Shown one piece after another: positions 27,109 to 34,853 of a stretch of 64,000 bases of DNA. Positions within the stretch are counted from its first letter, which is position 1, and every line of letters starts with the position of its first letter. The DNA lies in NCBI RefSeq assembly GCF_039539965.1, contig NZ_BAABED010000001.1, positions 930,001 through 994,000 on the forward strand, given 5' to 3'. Source of the DNA: Arthrobacter methylotrophus. Its GTDB lineage: Bacteria > Actinomycetota > Actinomycetes > Actinomycetales > Micrococcaceae. Position numbers and translations under genes: made by a program. The notes under the pieces were generated by a model. It was not told the origin of the DNA and searched no databases. It saw only the letters and a list, made by a program, of their open reading frames with translations.

Positions 27109-27723
27109 TCAGCTCACCCCCAGGCAAGTCTTGAGTCGGAGAAGTCCATCGCGGATGCGGGACTTGATGGTCGGAATCGCGGCCCCTAGTTGTTCGGCTA
27201 CCTCCCGGTAGGTGAGGCCGCCGTAGTATGCGAGCCGCACGGATTCCAATTGTGTTTCCGTGAGGGTTCCAAGGCAGCGGGTAACGGCCTCGGCCTCGAG
27301 GCGGCCGCTGGCCTCTTCTTCCACGGAATCATGGTCGAGGTTCTGGCTTGCGGCCCCGTACTTCGCTTCGCGGTCCGTGGCCGACTGGGCCGAACGGACG
27401 CGATCGATCGCACGCCTGTGGGTGATGGTCATGAGCCATGCGAGCGGACTGCCGGCGTTCGGATCGAATGTGGCCGCGTTCTGCCAGACCTGGATGAACA
27501 CTTCCTGCGCGGTATCTTCGCTCAGGCCAGCGTCTATCAGTACGCGCTTGGCCATGCCGAATACCCGCCGCGCAGTGAGCCGGTAGAACTCGCTGAAGGC
27601 AGCCCGATCGCCGTCGGCCATCAGTCTCAGCAATTCAGCAAGCTGTGCATTGCTGCCGGCAATCAAGCCAGGGGCCTCAGGCAGGCCAAGGGCCTCGGGA
27701 CCTCGCACATTTGGTGTATCCAT
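27109..27723 (-). CDS. sigK: RNA polymerase ECF sigma factor SigK
   Basis: 204 residues from the ATG at 27723, chosen because GGACGG precedes it and homologous sequence starts there; the ORF extends to 27807. Region 2: FYRLTARRVFGMAKRVLIDAGLSEDTAQEVFIQVWQNA; region 2.3-2.4: SPLAWLMTITHRRAIDRVRS; region 4: LTETQLESVRLAYYGGLTYREVAEQLGAAIPTIKSRIRDGLLRLK. This matches group SigK and is paired with RskA downstream. In actinobacteria SigK controls oxidative/redox-type regulons, often including its own operon. A perfect 12-bp palindrome lies in its promoter region. Confidence 0.93.
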   Translation of the reverse strand: MDTPNVRGPEALGLPEAPGLIAGSNAQLAELLRLMADGDRAAFSEFYRLTARRVFGMAKRVLIDAGLSEDTAQEVFIQVWQNAATFDPNAGSPLAWLMTITHRRAIDRVRSAQSATDREAKYGAASQNLDHDSVEEEASGRLEAEAVTRCLGTLTETQLESVRLAYYGGLTYREVAEQLGAAIPTIKSRIRDGLLRLKTCLGVS

Positions 27724-27738
27724 TACCGTCCAGCATAG

Positions 27739-27750
27739 GTCGCTAGCGAC
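27739..27750. promoter_or_regulatory. Perfect palindrome in the sigK promoter region
   Basis: GTCGCTAGCGAC, a 12-bp perfect palindrome beginning 16 bases before the sigK ATG. On the gene's strand TATGCT follows it within two bases and could be a -10 hexamer. Confidence 0.4.
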
Positions 27751-27961
27751 CCTTGCAGTACCAGAAGGACTGCGGGACTTGAGAGTAGTCACCTGCGCCC
27801 CTTCCATGGTCCGTCGCTCCCCGGCCCGCTGTTCACGGGCCGAGTGCCTGCCCAGGCTTTGGTGCCTGTACAGGGTATTCGGTGCAACAGGCCGTATGGA
27901 TGGGCGGTCGAACTGGGACTTTAGGCCCGAGCGGCGGCCGGGGGCCTGTTAACGCTGGCTG

Positions 27962-28429
27962 CTAGAGCTTCGCGCCGGCGAAGCCGTGTTGGCGCCAGGC
28001 CTCGTACACCGCGATCGAGGCCGCGTTGGCCAGGTTCAGGGAACGGAGGGATGGCAGCATGGGGAGTCGAACACGGGCCGTGACGTGCGGGTCCTGCTTC
28101 AGCCAGGACGGGAGGCCAACGGATTCGGGACCGAAAAGCAGGACATCGCCCTCTTGGTAGGCAATGTCCGTATAGGAGGACTCGCCGTCGGACGTGAACG
28201 CGAAGACGCGCTCGGGGCGCAAAGCCGCCCATGCGGCCTCGATGTCCTTGTGGACCGTGACCACCGCGAGGTCGTGGTAATCGAGTCCCGCCCGGCGCAG
28301 CTTCGCGTCGGAGAAGTCGAAGCCCAGCGGCTCTACGAGATGGAGCTCCGCACCGGTGATGGCGGCGAGCCGGATGGCGTTTCCCGTGTTGCCCGGGATT
28401 TCAGGGGTATGGAAGAGGATGCGGAACAC
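27962..28429 (-). CDS. trmL: tRNA (cytidine/uridine-34-2'-O)-methyltransferase TrmL
   Basis: 155 residues, the full size of this SPOUT family. Motif 1: HTPEIPGNTGNAIRLAAITGAELHLVEPLGF; motif 2: LLFGPESVGLP; motif 3: LPMLPSLRSLNLANAASIAVYEAWRQ, forming the trefoil-knot SAM site. It 2'-O-methylates the wobble base of certain leucine tRNAs. The start is a GTG at 28429. It lies 20 bases behind the DnaJ-domain gene on the same strand. Confidence 0.92.
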   Translation of the reverse strand: MFRILFHTPEIPGNTGNAIRLAAITGAELHLVEPLGFDFSDAKLRRAGLDYHDLAVVTVHKDIEAAWAALRPERVFAFTSDGESSYTDIAYQEGDVLLFGPESVGLPSWLKQDPHVTARVRLPMLPSLRSLNLANAASIAVYEAWRQHGFAGAKL

Positions 28430-28449
28430 GTATCAATCCTAGCCAGCGG

Positions 28450-29403
28450 CTAGTGCATGCCGCGAAGTAGCCGGGCCAGGACCGGGACCACCACCGTATT
28501 TGGCACGGGACCGGAACTCAGGAACCGCTTGAGCCCGCGGGCCAGCCCGGCGGCGTTGACCACCTGCACCGAACCGAAATCCCCGTCCGTCCGCCGGTAG
28601 TGGTCGATGACCGGTTCATGCGGGTTCCCGTCCGGGCTGTGGACTACCACCCAGCCGGTCACGTTCAGTTCCGGGAAGATCTCCTGCATGTGGCGCACCG
28701 TCAGCTCGAGCCGGGGCGGTGGAACGGAACGGCCGCCGTGTTTGAGCGCCACGCCGTCCCACGCGTACGCACCCTTGGGCAGCAGCATGGATCCGATCAA
28801 CGCGAGCCGGTATCCGGAAAGCAGCGCATGATCGATATGGCTGTCGTCCGAGGGGGAGCGGAGCCCGTTGATGAGCCGGGCTGCGGGAATGGCAGGCAGG
28901 ATCTGGCGGCTGATGAGCTGGACCGTCCGCATTTCCCGCTGGATGCGCGCTTCGGCGCCGAAGATTCCGCGTTTCCGGGGAATCCCGTGGACCTGGAGAG
29001 CGGCCTCGCCTTTGGAGAGGAGGGGTACCTCGTGGGGATCATCGAAGGACGGGACGTAGACGGGGGCATCGCCAGCAGTGTTGCGCGGGGCATTCTGCCG
29101 GTGGACCCCGGCGGCGGTGCGGGTTTCCGGCGCGCCGGCACCGCCGTAGTCCGGTCTTTGCGTTGGGAAGGGGTTCGCTCTTCCGGAAGGACCGCTGGCG
29201 TAGCGGCGGTCGTACTCCGCGCGTCGCTTGGGATCAATCAGCGTCTCGTACGCAAGCGTGACCTGTCGAAAGATTTCAGGATCCCCGCCATGGTCCGGGT
29301 GGGCGTTCCTCGCGGCTTTCCGGTAAGCCACCTTGATCTCCTTGTCAGTCGCCGTGACGGGAACTCGAAGGATCTGGTAGTGGGAACTGCTGCCCTCAGC
29401 CAA
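28450..29403 (-). CDS. J-domain protein with uncharacterised C-terminal domain
   Basis: 317 residues. Residues 6-70 are a J-domain (HYQILRVPVTATDKEIKVAYRKAARNAHPDHGGD) with intact HPD, so it can stimulate a DnaK ATPase. There is no Gly/Phe-rich or zinc-finger region, so it is not a general DnaJ. A linker (residues 75-125) rich in Pro and Arg leads to an uncharacterised domain (IQREMRTVQLISRQILPAIPAARLINGL ... LTVRHMQEIFPELNVTGWVVVHSPDGNPHEPVIDHYR). I do not recognise the partner or function. Probably co-transcribed with trmL. Confidence 0.8.
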   Translation of the reverse strand: MAEGSSSHYQILRVPVTATDKEIKVAYRKAARNAHPDHGGDPEIFRQVTLAYETLIDPKRRAEYDRRYASGPSGRANPFPTQRPDYGGAGAPETRTAAGVHRQNAPRNTAGDAPVYVPSFDDPHEVPLLSKGEAALQVHGIPRKRGIFGAEARIQREMRTVQLISRQILPAIPAARLINGLRSPSDDSHIDHALLSGYRLALIGSMLLPKGAYAWDGVALKHGGRSVPPPRLELTVRHMQEIFPELNVTGWVVVHSPDGNPHEPVIDHYRRTDGDFGSVQVVNAAGLARGLKRFLSSGPVPNTVVVPVLARLLRGMH

Positions 29404-29510
29404 CCATGGACCTTTCTCTGGGATTCTGACGATTCCCGCCGGCCCCGGTGTGGAGTGGCGATCCTGGCAAGTCTAGCCAGCCATCCTTGAGAACGACGGC
29501 GCCCCCCGCT

Positions 29511-29942
29511 TTAGTTCCGGGAGGCTCGACCCGCGGCGACAGCCAAACGATTGAGCGCGAGTGCGGCCACCAGGAGCCCGAAGTCGCGCAGTGCCACGTC
29601 GAAGAAGTTGCCGAGTACCAGCAGGTTCGCGATGATTCCCAGAAGCCACATGGCCACCAGGAGCGAGCCGAAGCGCGGGCGGACCGCTACGGCAATCCCG
29701 GCCACGATCTCGACGACGCCCACGATGTACATGAATGTCTGGGCCGGGATCGGCACCACCGACGTGGCCGCGGGGGCCAGGTAGATCGTCCAATGGGTGA
29801 GCAGGTTGGCGAACTTGTCCAGGCCGAAAATGATCGGTGCCACCGTGAACACGGTCCGGAGGAGGAGGAATGCCTGTCGTTGGGGATCCATGGCCAACAG
29901 TGATCCGGACTTCGCGGGGGCTGGGGATGATGCGGTGTTCAT
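29511..29942 (-). CDS. DoxX-family membrane protein
   Basis: 143 residues. About four membrane segments: LLLRTVFTVAPIIFGLDKFANL, QTFMYIVGVVEIVAGIAVAV, GSLLVAMWLLGIIANLLVL and FGLLVAALALNRLAVA. The GLDKF and VGVVEIVAGI pattern is the DoxX/SURF4-like signature. Family members associate with thiol or quinone redox at the membrane, but this one's role is unknown. GAGAAGG precedes the ATG. The promoter carries a 27-bp element also found ahead of the flavoprotein gene at 33209, and the SufR-like regulator gene is divergent. Confidence 0.85.
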   Translation of the reverse strand: MNTASSPAPAKSGSLLAMDPQRQAFLLLRTVFTVAPIIFGLDKFANLLTHWTIYLAPAATSVVPIPAQTFMYIVGVVEIVAGIAVAVRPRFGSLLVAMWLLGIIANLLVLGNFFDVALRDFGLLVAALALNRLAVAAGRASRN

Positions 29943-29953
29943 GATGCCTTCTC

Positions 29954-29980
29954 TCTAAAAGTAGATAGTTTGATTTTAGA
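29954..29980. promoter_or_regulatory. Shared 27-bp operator-like element, doxX promoter
   Basis: TCTAAAA (29954-29960), eight unmatched bases, TTTGATTTTAGA (29969-29980). The outer TCTAAAA/TTTTAGA arms are inverted repeats. The element at 33271-33297 has the same arms and exactly the same spacing. It lies 12 bases before the doxX ATG on the gene's strand. Confidence 0.7.
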
Positions 29981-30006
29981 AAGTTCCCCGGAATTAAGCA
30001 ATGAGT

Positions 30007-30018
30007 GTTGATTTTAGA
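30007..30018. promoter_or_regulatory. Half copy of the element, regulator's own promoter
   Basis: GTTGATTTTAGA matches the right half of the 27-bp element at 11 of 12 positions, but the left arm at the expected distance is not conserved. It ends 14 bases before the regulator's ATG, compatible with autoregulation. Confidence 0.5.
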
Positions 30019-30032
30019 GTTAAGCTGGATGC

Positions 30033-30698
30033 ATGACCGGACTTTCCTGGCTGCGTCGGCTTTCCGCTCTGGCATCCCTTGACGACGGCAATCGCCGCCG
30101 CCTGTACGAGCACGTCTGCGCTGCAACCCGCCCGGTGAGCCGGGACGACGCCGCGATGGCCCTCGGACTTCCCCGCAGCACTGCTTCCTTCCACCTGGAC
30201 CGGCTGGTCCGTGACGGGCTCCTGGATGTCGAATTCCGCAAGCTCGGTGGCAAGGTTGGGCCGGGTTCAGGGCGCCCCGCAAAGCTCTACGCACCCGTTG
30301 TCGACGAGATCGGCGCCTCGGTTCCCGAGCGCCACTATGACCTCGCCGGGGAGGTGATGGCCTCCGCCATCCAGAACTTGATGGCGGAGGGTGGTTCCCC
30401 CCGCGAAGCCCTTCTCGAAACCGCCTACGCCCGCGGCCGTGAGGTCGGTGCCGCGGAGCCGCGTTTCGAGGATGTCCTGGCGAGCTTCGGCTACCGTCCG
30501 GAAGCTGACGACGACGGCGGGTACTCCTTGGTCAATTGCCCGTTCCACCGGCTGGCCGAAAGTCACACGAACGTCGTCTGCGCCATGAACGGCGCCTTCC
30601 TGAGCGGAGCGGCAGCCGCGTGCGGAATCGCGGAGGACCGGATCGCCGATGACAACCGCGAAGGCCATTGCTGCGCCAGGATCCGCCCGGCAGGCTGA
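30033..30698 (+). CDS. SufR-like HTH regulator, probable Fe-S sensor
   Basis: 221 residues. An N-terminal winged helix of ArsR/DeoR type (RLYEHVCAATRPVSRDDAAMALGLPRSTASFHLDRLVRDGLLDVEF) is followed by a C-terminal half with Cys in CPFHRL, VVCAM, AAACGI and HCCAR. Spacings are C-X13-C-X13-C-X15-C-C, close to the C-X12-C-X13-C-X14-C of SufR proteins that bind an Fe-S cluster. It is not in a suf operon here; it lies between doxX and a cysteine desulfurase gene. Probably a redox or iron responsive repressor of the sites at 29954 and 33271 (inference). Confidence 0.75.
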   Translation: MTGLSWLRRLSALASLDDGNRRRLYEHVCAATRPVSRDDAAMALGLPRSTASFHLDRLVRDGLLDVEFRKLGGKVGPGSGRPAKLYAPVVDEIGASVPERHYDLAGEVMASAIQNLMAEGGSPREALLETAYARGREVGAAEPRFEDVLASFGYRPEADDDGGYSLVNCPFHRLAESHTNVVCAMNGAFLSGAAAACGIAEDRIADDNREGHCCARIRPAG

Positions 30699-30723
30699 GC
30701 AGCTGCTTCGATAGACTTGGGTC

Positions 30724-31992
30724 GTGCCTGTTTACCTGGACCATGCCGCCACTACGCCCCTTGCCGCCGTTGCGCTCACCGCAATGACCCGTGAGCTGGC
30801 GCGGACGGGAAATCCCTCATCGCTGCACGCCTCGGGACGTCGTGCCCGGCGATCCGTGGAAGACGCCCGCGAGGCTATCGCGGCAGCGGCCGGGGCACAT
30901 CCGTCCGAACTCATCTTTACCTCCGGAGGGACCGAGGCGGACAACCTTGCCGTCAAGGGGATCTACTGGGCCCGTCACGACGAAGACGGCCGCCGCAAGC
31001 GGATCCTGTGCTCCGCCGTCGAGCATCATGCAGTGCAGGACACGGTCGAATGGCTTGAACGCCACGAAGGAGCCGAAGCGGTCTGGCTCCCCGTTGATTC
31101 CGACGGCGTGGTTCGGCTCGACGCCCTCCGGATCGAGATCGAACGTGATCCGGGATCGGTGGCCTTGGTCACGGTCCTGTGGGCCAATAACGAGGTGGGC
31201 AGCATCCAGCCCATCAAGGACATCGTGGACATCGCCTCTGTCCATGGCATTCCCGTGCATTCGGACGCGGTCCAGGCGTTCGGCTCGATTCCGCTCAGCT
31301 TTCGCGATTCCGGCCTCGCGGCGATGTCCGTATCGAGCCATAAAATCGGCGGCCCCGTGGGTGTTGGCGCCCTCTTCCTCGGACGGTCCACCAAGGTGAC
31401 GCCGGTCCAGCACGGGGGCGGGCAGGAACGCGACGTCCGCTCGGGAACCCTCGATACGGCGTCGATCGCGGCCTTCGCCGCCGCGGCGGACTCGGCGGCT
31501 GACAACCTGGTGGCGGAGCGCGAGCGAATCAGTGCCCTGCGGGACCGGATCATTGACGGAGTCCGAGCTGCCATTCCGGAGGCAGTTTTGCGCGGAGCCC
31601 CTGGCGACGCCCGGCTCCCCGGCAACGCGCATTTCACCTTCCCGGGCTGTGAAGGCGATTCCTTGCTGTTCCTCTTGGACCTGGCGGGCATCGAATCATC
31701 CACCGGATCCGCCTGCACTGCGGGAGTTCCCAGGCCCTCGCACGTCTTGCTGGCCATGGGTTTGGATGAGGACACCGCCCGCGGGGCACAACGATTCAGC
31801 CTGGGACACTCTTCGAACGACGCCGACGTCGACGCGCTGCTCAAGGCCCTGCCGGATGCGTATGCCCGGGCGAAGGTGGCCGGAATGGCCGGACATGAGT
31901 CCAGCATCCAGACGGCAGCCACGGCAGCGCGGGGTTACAGCAGCGACCCTGCTGGCGGCATGGCTAGCGATCAGGTGCCGGGCAACAACTGA
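30724..31992 (+). CDS. Cysteine desulfurase, NifS/IscS type
   Basis: 422 residues from a GTG at 30724. PLP enzyme that removes sulfur from cysteine as enzyme-bound persulfide. Visible: VYLDHAATTPL N-terminus, TSGGTEADNLA, SAVEHHAVQDT, NNEVGSIQPI, PLP lysine in SVSSHKIGGPVG, and catalytic Cys in STGSACTAGVPRPSHVL with the long loop of IscS-like class I enzymes. The C-terminal 40 residues (after LPDAYARAKVAG) look unconserved and low complexity. Starts 25 bases after the regulator gene. Its 3' end overlaps the converging flavoprotein gene by 22 bases. MnmA, a common partner, is downstream. Confidence 0.92.
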   Translation: MPVYLDHAATTPLAAVALTAMTRELARTGNPSSLHASGRRARRSVEDAREAIAAAAGAHPSELIFTSGGTEADNLAVKGIYWARHDEDGRRKRILCSAVEHHAVQDTVEWLERHEGAEAVWLPVDSDGVVRLDALRIEIERDPGSVALVTVLWANNEVGSIQPIKDIVDIASVHGIPVHSDAVQAFGSIPLSFRDSGLAAMSVSSHKIGGPVGVGALFLGRSTKVTPVQHGGGQERDVRSGTLDTASIAAFAAAADSAADNLVAERERISALRDRIIDGVRAAIPEAVLRGAPGDARLPGNAHFTFPGCEGDSLLFLLDLAGIESSTGSACTAGVPRPSHVLLAMGLDEDTARGAQRFSLGHSSNDADVDALLKALPDAYARAKVAGMAGHESSIQTAATAARGYSSDPAGGMASDQVPGNN

Positions 31993-33209
31993 TCCAGCGG
32001 CACGGCTGGGTCGGCCAGGCGGCCCACGTCCACCGGAATGCGCCCGGAAATGAGTGCCTTGATGGGTTTTTGTACCCGTTGCTGGTTGACGCTCATAGCC
32101 GCCACCACGGCCCCGTCCCGCAGCCAGAAGGCCAGGAAACTGCCTTCCTCCAAGGTGCCGCGGATCACGGGTATGGAGCCGGCAGAGAGCGTGGGATATC
32201 CCCAGTACTCCATGGAGACTTCGAACTGGTCCGTGTAGAAATAGGGGACCCCGTCCAACACCGCGTCCTGGCCCAGCATCGCTTTTGCCGCGACCTTGCC
32301 GCCGTTGAGGGCGTTGGACCAGTGCTCGCTGCGGTGGTGCTCGCCGGTGAAGGGGTGGAGTGCATTGGCGACGTCTCCCGCGGCGAACACGTCCGGGCTG
32401 CTGGTCCGGAGCGAAGAATCGACCACGATTCCGTTCCGGAGATCGAGCCCGGCGGCCTCGGCCAAGGCCGTATCCGGGACCACGCCGACGGCCACCACCA
32501 CGAGATCGGCGGGAAGAACCTCGCCCGAGTTGGTGACGACGGCGCTCGCATTGCCCCCGACTCCGGCGATTTCCGCTGCGCTCGCGGGCAGCCGGAACTG
32601 CACGCCGTGTTTTTCGTGCAGGCTGCGGAAGAAGCCTCCCAGTTCGGGGCCGATGGCCGTGCTGAGCGGAACCTCTTCCAGTCCCAGCAGCGTCACCGTG
32701 TTGCCGTAGCCGCTGGCCGCCGCGGCGAGCTCCATGCCGATCCAGCCCGAGCCGACCATCACGACGTTCCTTCCGCCATGTGCCAGCTCTTCCTTGAGCC
32801 TGCGCGAATCATTGAAGGTCCGGAACGTCATCACGCCGGCAAGGTCGGACCCCGGGAGCGGGATCCGGCGCGGCTGCGCACCCGTCGCGATGAGGAGCTT
32901 GCTGTACTGAAGCTCGGCCCCTGAACTCAGGTGCACCGTGTGGGCGGCAGGATCGGCAGCCGTGACCGCCTCGCCAAGGAGGAGTTCGACGTCGTTCTCC
33001 CGGTACCAGCCCGCCGCCAGCACCGGGACGGTGTCCTCAGCGGCCTTGCCGAGGAGGAACTCCTTGGAGAGGGGAGGGCGCAAGTAGGGCTGTTCGTCTT
33101 CGGCGCAGACCACCGTGATCCGGCCTTGGAACCCTTCGGAGCGCAGGGTCTTGGCTGCCGTGGCGCCTGCCAGGCCGCCGCCCGCAATAAGGATGTGTTC
33201 AATGTCCAT
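31971..33209 (-). CDS. FAD-dependent ferredoxin reductase-type oxidoreductase
   Basis: 412 residues of the rhodocoxin/putidaredoxin reductase family. FAD site: HILIAGGGLAGATAAKTLRSEGF; second FAD motif: VFAAGDVANALHP; NAD(P) Rossmann: NVVMVGSGWIGMELAAAASGYG; C-terminal reductase domain from about residue 320. Passes electrons from NAD(P)H to a 2Fe-2S ferredoxin; no ferredoxin or P450 gene is adjacent. Its upstream region carries the same 27-bp element as doxX. The last 22 bases overlap the converging cysteine desulfurase gene. Confidence 0.9.
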   Translation of the reverse strand: MDIEHILIAGGGLAGATAAKTLRSEGFQGRITVVCAEDEQPYLRPPLSKEFLLGKAAEDTVPVLAAGWYRENDVELLLGEAVTAADPAAHTVHLSSGAELQYSKLLIATGAQPRRIPLPGSDLAGVMTFRTFNDSRRLKEELAHGGRNVVMVGSGWIGMELAAAASGYGNTVTLLGLEEVPLSTAIGPELGGFFRSLHEKHGVQFRLPASAAEIAGVGGNASAVVTNSGEVLPADLVVVAVGVVPDTALAEAAGLDLRNGIVVDSSLRTSSPDVFAAGDVANALHPFTGEHHRSEHWSNALNGGKVAAKAMLGQDAVLDGVPYFYTDQFEVSMEYWGYPTLSAGSIPVIRGTLEEGSFLAFWLRDGAVVAAMSVNQQRVQKPIKALISGRIPVDVGRLADPAVPLDQLLPGT

Positions 33210-33270
33210 GGTGACTCGATTCGCTTGGCCTTGGAACGCGTGGACCAGGAAACGGCCACGCGGCCGAACA

Positions 33271-33297
33271 TCTAAAACTCGTAGCTTTGACTTTAGA
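33271..33297. promoter_or_regulatory. Shared 27-bp operator-like element, flavoprotein promoter
   Basis: TCTAAAA (33271-33277), eight unmatched bases, TTTGACTTTAGA (33286-33297). It agrees with the doxX element in 18 of the 19 non-spacer positions, at identical spacing. It lies 62 bases before the flavoprotein ATG and 114 before mnmA on the other side. Confidence 0.68.
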
Positions 33298-33411
33298 ATC
33301 GCCCGTGAAGCCGGTCAAGGCATTTTTGGGGCGGATTCCGGCGGGCGCTAGAATAGTTGGGCGCTTACTCTCTTTAGTCGCAAATACTTCCCCCATCAAC
33401 AGAAAGCCAGC

Positions 33412-34551
33412 ATGCGAGTTCTTGCAGCCATGAGCGGCGGAGTCGACTCCGCCGTTGCCGCCGCCCGCGCCGTCGAAGCAGGGCACGACGTCGTCGGCGT
33501 CCACTTGGCGCTGTCCCGCATGCCCGGAACGCTGCGCACCGGCAGCCGCGGCTGCTGCACCATCGAAGACTCCCGTGACGCTTGGCGCGCCTGCGACGTG
33601 CTGGGGATTCCGTACTACGTCTGGGACTTCTCGGAGCGCTTCAAGGAAGATGTGGTCCAGGACTTCATCGACGAATACGCCGCGGGCCGGACTCCCAACC
33701 CCTGCATGCGCTGCAACGAGCGGATCAAGTTCGCCGCCCTGTTGGAGAAGGCTATCGCGCTGGGCTTCGACGCGGTCTGCACGGGCCACTACGCCAAGGT
33801 GATCCAGGATGCGGACGGCAACCCCGAACTCCACCGTGCGGCGGACTGGGCCAAGGACCAGAGCTACGTGCTTGGTGTCCTGACCCATGAACAACTCAAG
33901 CACTCGATGTTCCCGTTGGCGGAGACCCCTTCCAAGGCCGAGGTTCGTGCGGAGGCCGAGCGGCGCGGCCTGTCCGTGGCGAACAAGCCGGACAGCCATG
34001 ACATCTGCTTCATCCCGGACGGCGATACCGCCGGCTGGCTCGCGGAAAAGATCGACATGACCACGGGCGACATCGTGGACGAAGCCGGAACCAAGGTGGG
34101 GGAGCACCCGGGAGCCAACGCCTTCACCGTCGGCCAGCGCCGAGGCCTCAAGCTGGGCACTCCTGCCGCTGACGGCAAGCCGCGCTTCGTGCTGGAAATC
34201 CGGCCGAAGGAAAACAAAGTGGTCGTCGGACCCGAATCCCTGCTCGCCATCGACGAGATCCGCGGAATCAAAGTGTCCTGGGCCGGCCTGCCCATCGCCG
34301 AGGTCGCCACCGGCGCCGAATTCGATTGCCATGCCCAAGTGCGCGCCCACGGCGACCCCGTACCTGCCAAAGCATCGGTCGAACGGCACGTCGACGATGC
34401 CGGCATCGAACGTGTTGGCCTCGTGGTGAGGCTCGTCGATCCGCTCCGTGGCGTGGCGCCCGGACAGACCGTCGTGCTGTACCAGGGAACCCGTGTTCTT
34501 GGCCAGGCAACCATCGACGCCGCCCGCTCGCTGCAGCGAGCTGCCCTCTAG
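33412..34551 (+). CDS. mnmA: tRNA 2-thiouridylase MnmA
   Basis: 379 residues, family-typical. Adenylates and thiolates U34 of tRNA for Lys, Glu and Gln using sulfur from a cysteine desulfurase. The PP-loop [13 protein letters not shown] lies at residues 4-16, followed by the catalytic Cys pair context [12 protein letters not shown] and [11 protein letters not shown], and the central GHYAKV and [11 protein letters not shown] motifs. C-terminal beta domain: [16 protein letters not shown]. The cysteine desulfurase 1.4 kb upstream is a natural sulfur donor. Confidence 0.94.
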   Translation: MRVLAAMSGGVDSAVAAARAVEAGHDVVGVHLALSRMPGTLRTGSRGCCTIEDSRDAWRACDVLGIPYYVWDFSERFKEDVVQDFIDEYAAGRTPNPCMRCNERIKFAALLEKAIALGFDAVCTGHYAKVIQDADGNPELHRAADWAKDQSYVLGVLTHEQLKHSMFPLAETPSKAEVRAEAERRGLSVANKPDSHDICFIPDGDTAGWLAEKIDMTTGDIVDEAGTKVGEHPGANAFTVGQRRGLKLGTPAADGKPRFVLEIRPKENKVVVGPESLLAIDEIRGIKVSWAGLPIAEVATGAEFDCHAQVRAHGDPVPAKASVERHVDDAGIERVGLVVRLVDPLRGVAPGQTVVLYQGTRVLGQATIDAARSLQRAAL

Positions 34552-34853
34552 GCTTTGGGCGTAGCCGCCCCACCCCTCCGCTGATCGAGCAGAGGTGCAT
34601 CGCCCTCGGGAGACGAGGCGCAGCCACTGAATTCTCAGCGCTCACAAACAGCCGCGTTTTTGGTCCCGGACGAGCAGAGCGCCATCGCCGCAGCCCACGA
34701 CGGGCTAAAAGAAAAAGTAAATTTTGTGTCTCAACTCACAAAATCAAACGTTTCACCAAGAAACCTTCTGATTGAATCGTGGAATCAGGAGTGTGTGCTC
34801 CGAAGAAATTACCCACGGCGGTTCGCCGTATCCATCGAACAGAAAGTTCACTG
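34552..34853. promoter_or_regulatory. Upstream region of ABC operon with 8-8-8 inverted repeat
   Basis: A 302-base gap turning AT-rich toward the operon. ATTTTGTG (34721-34728), spacer TCTCAACT, CACAAAAT (34737-34744) form a perfect 8-bp inverted repeat, 109 bases before the substrate-binding protein start. It could be an operator for a dimeric repressor or an RNA stem. No gene is evident in the gap. Confidence 0.5.

Noticed and set aside
34552..34853. Riboswitch ahead of the ABC operon
   Set aside because: Only a simple 8-bp inverted repeat is seen; no conserved aptamer core such as TPP, SAM, cobalamin or glycine elements.
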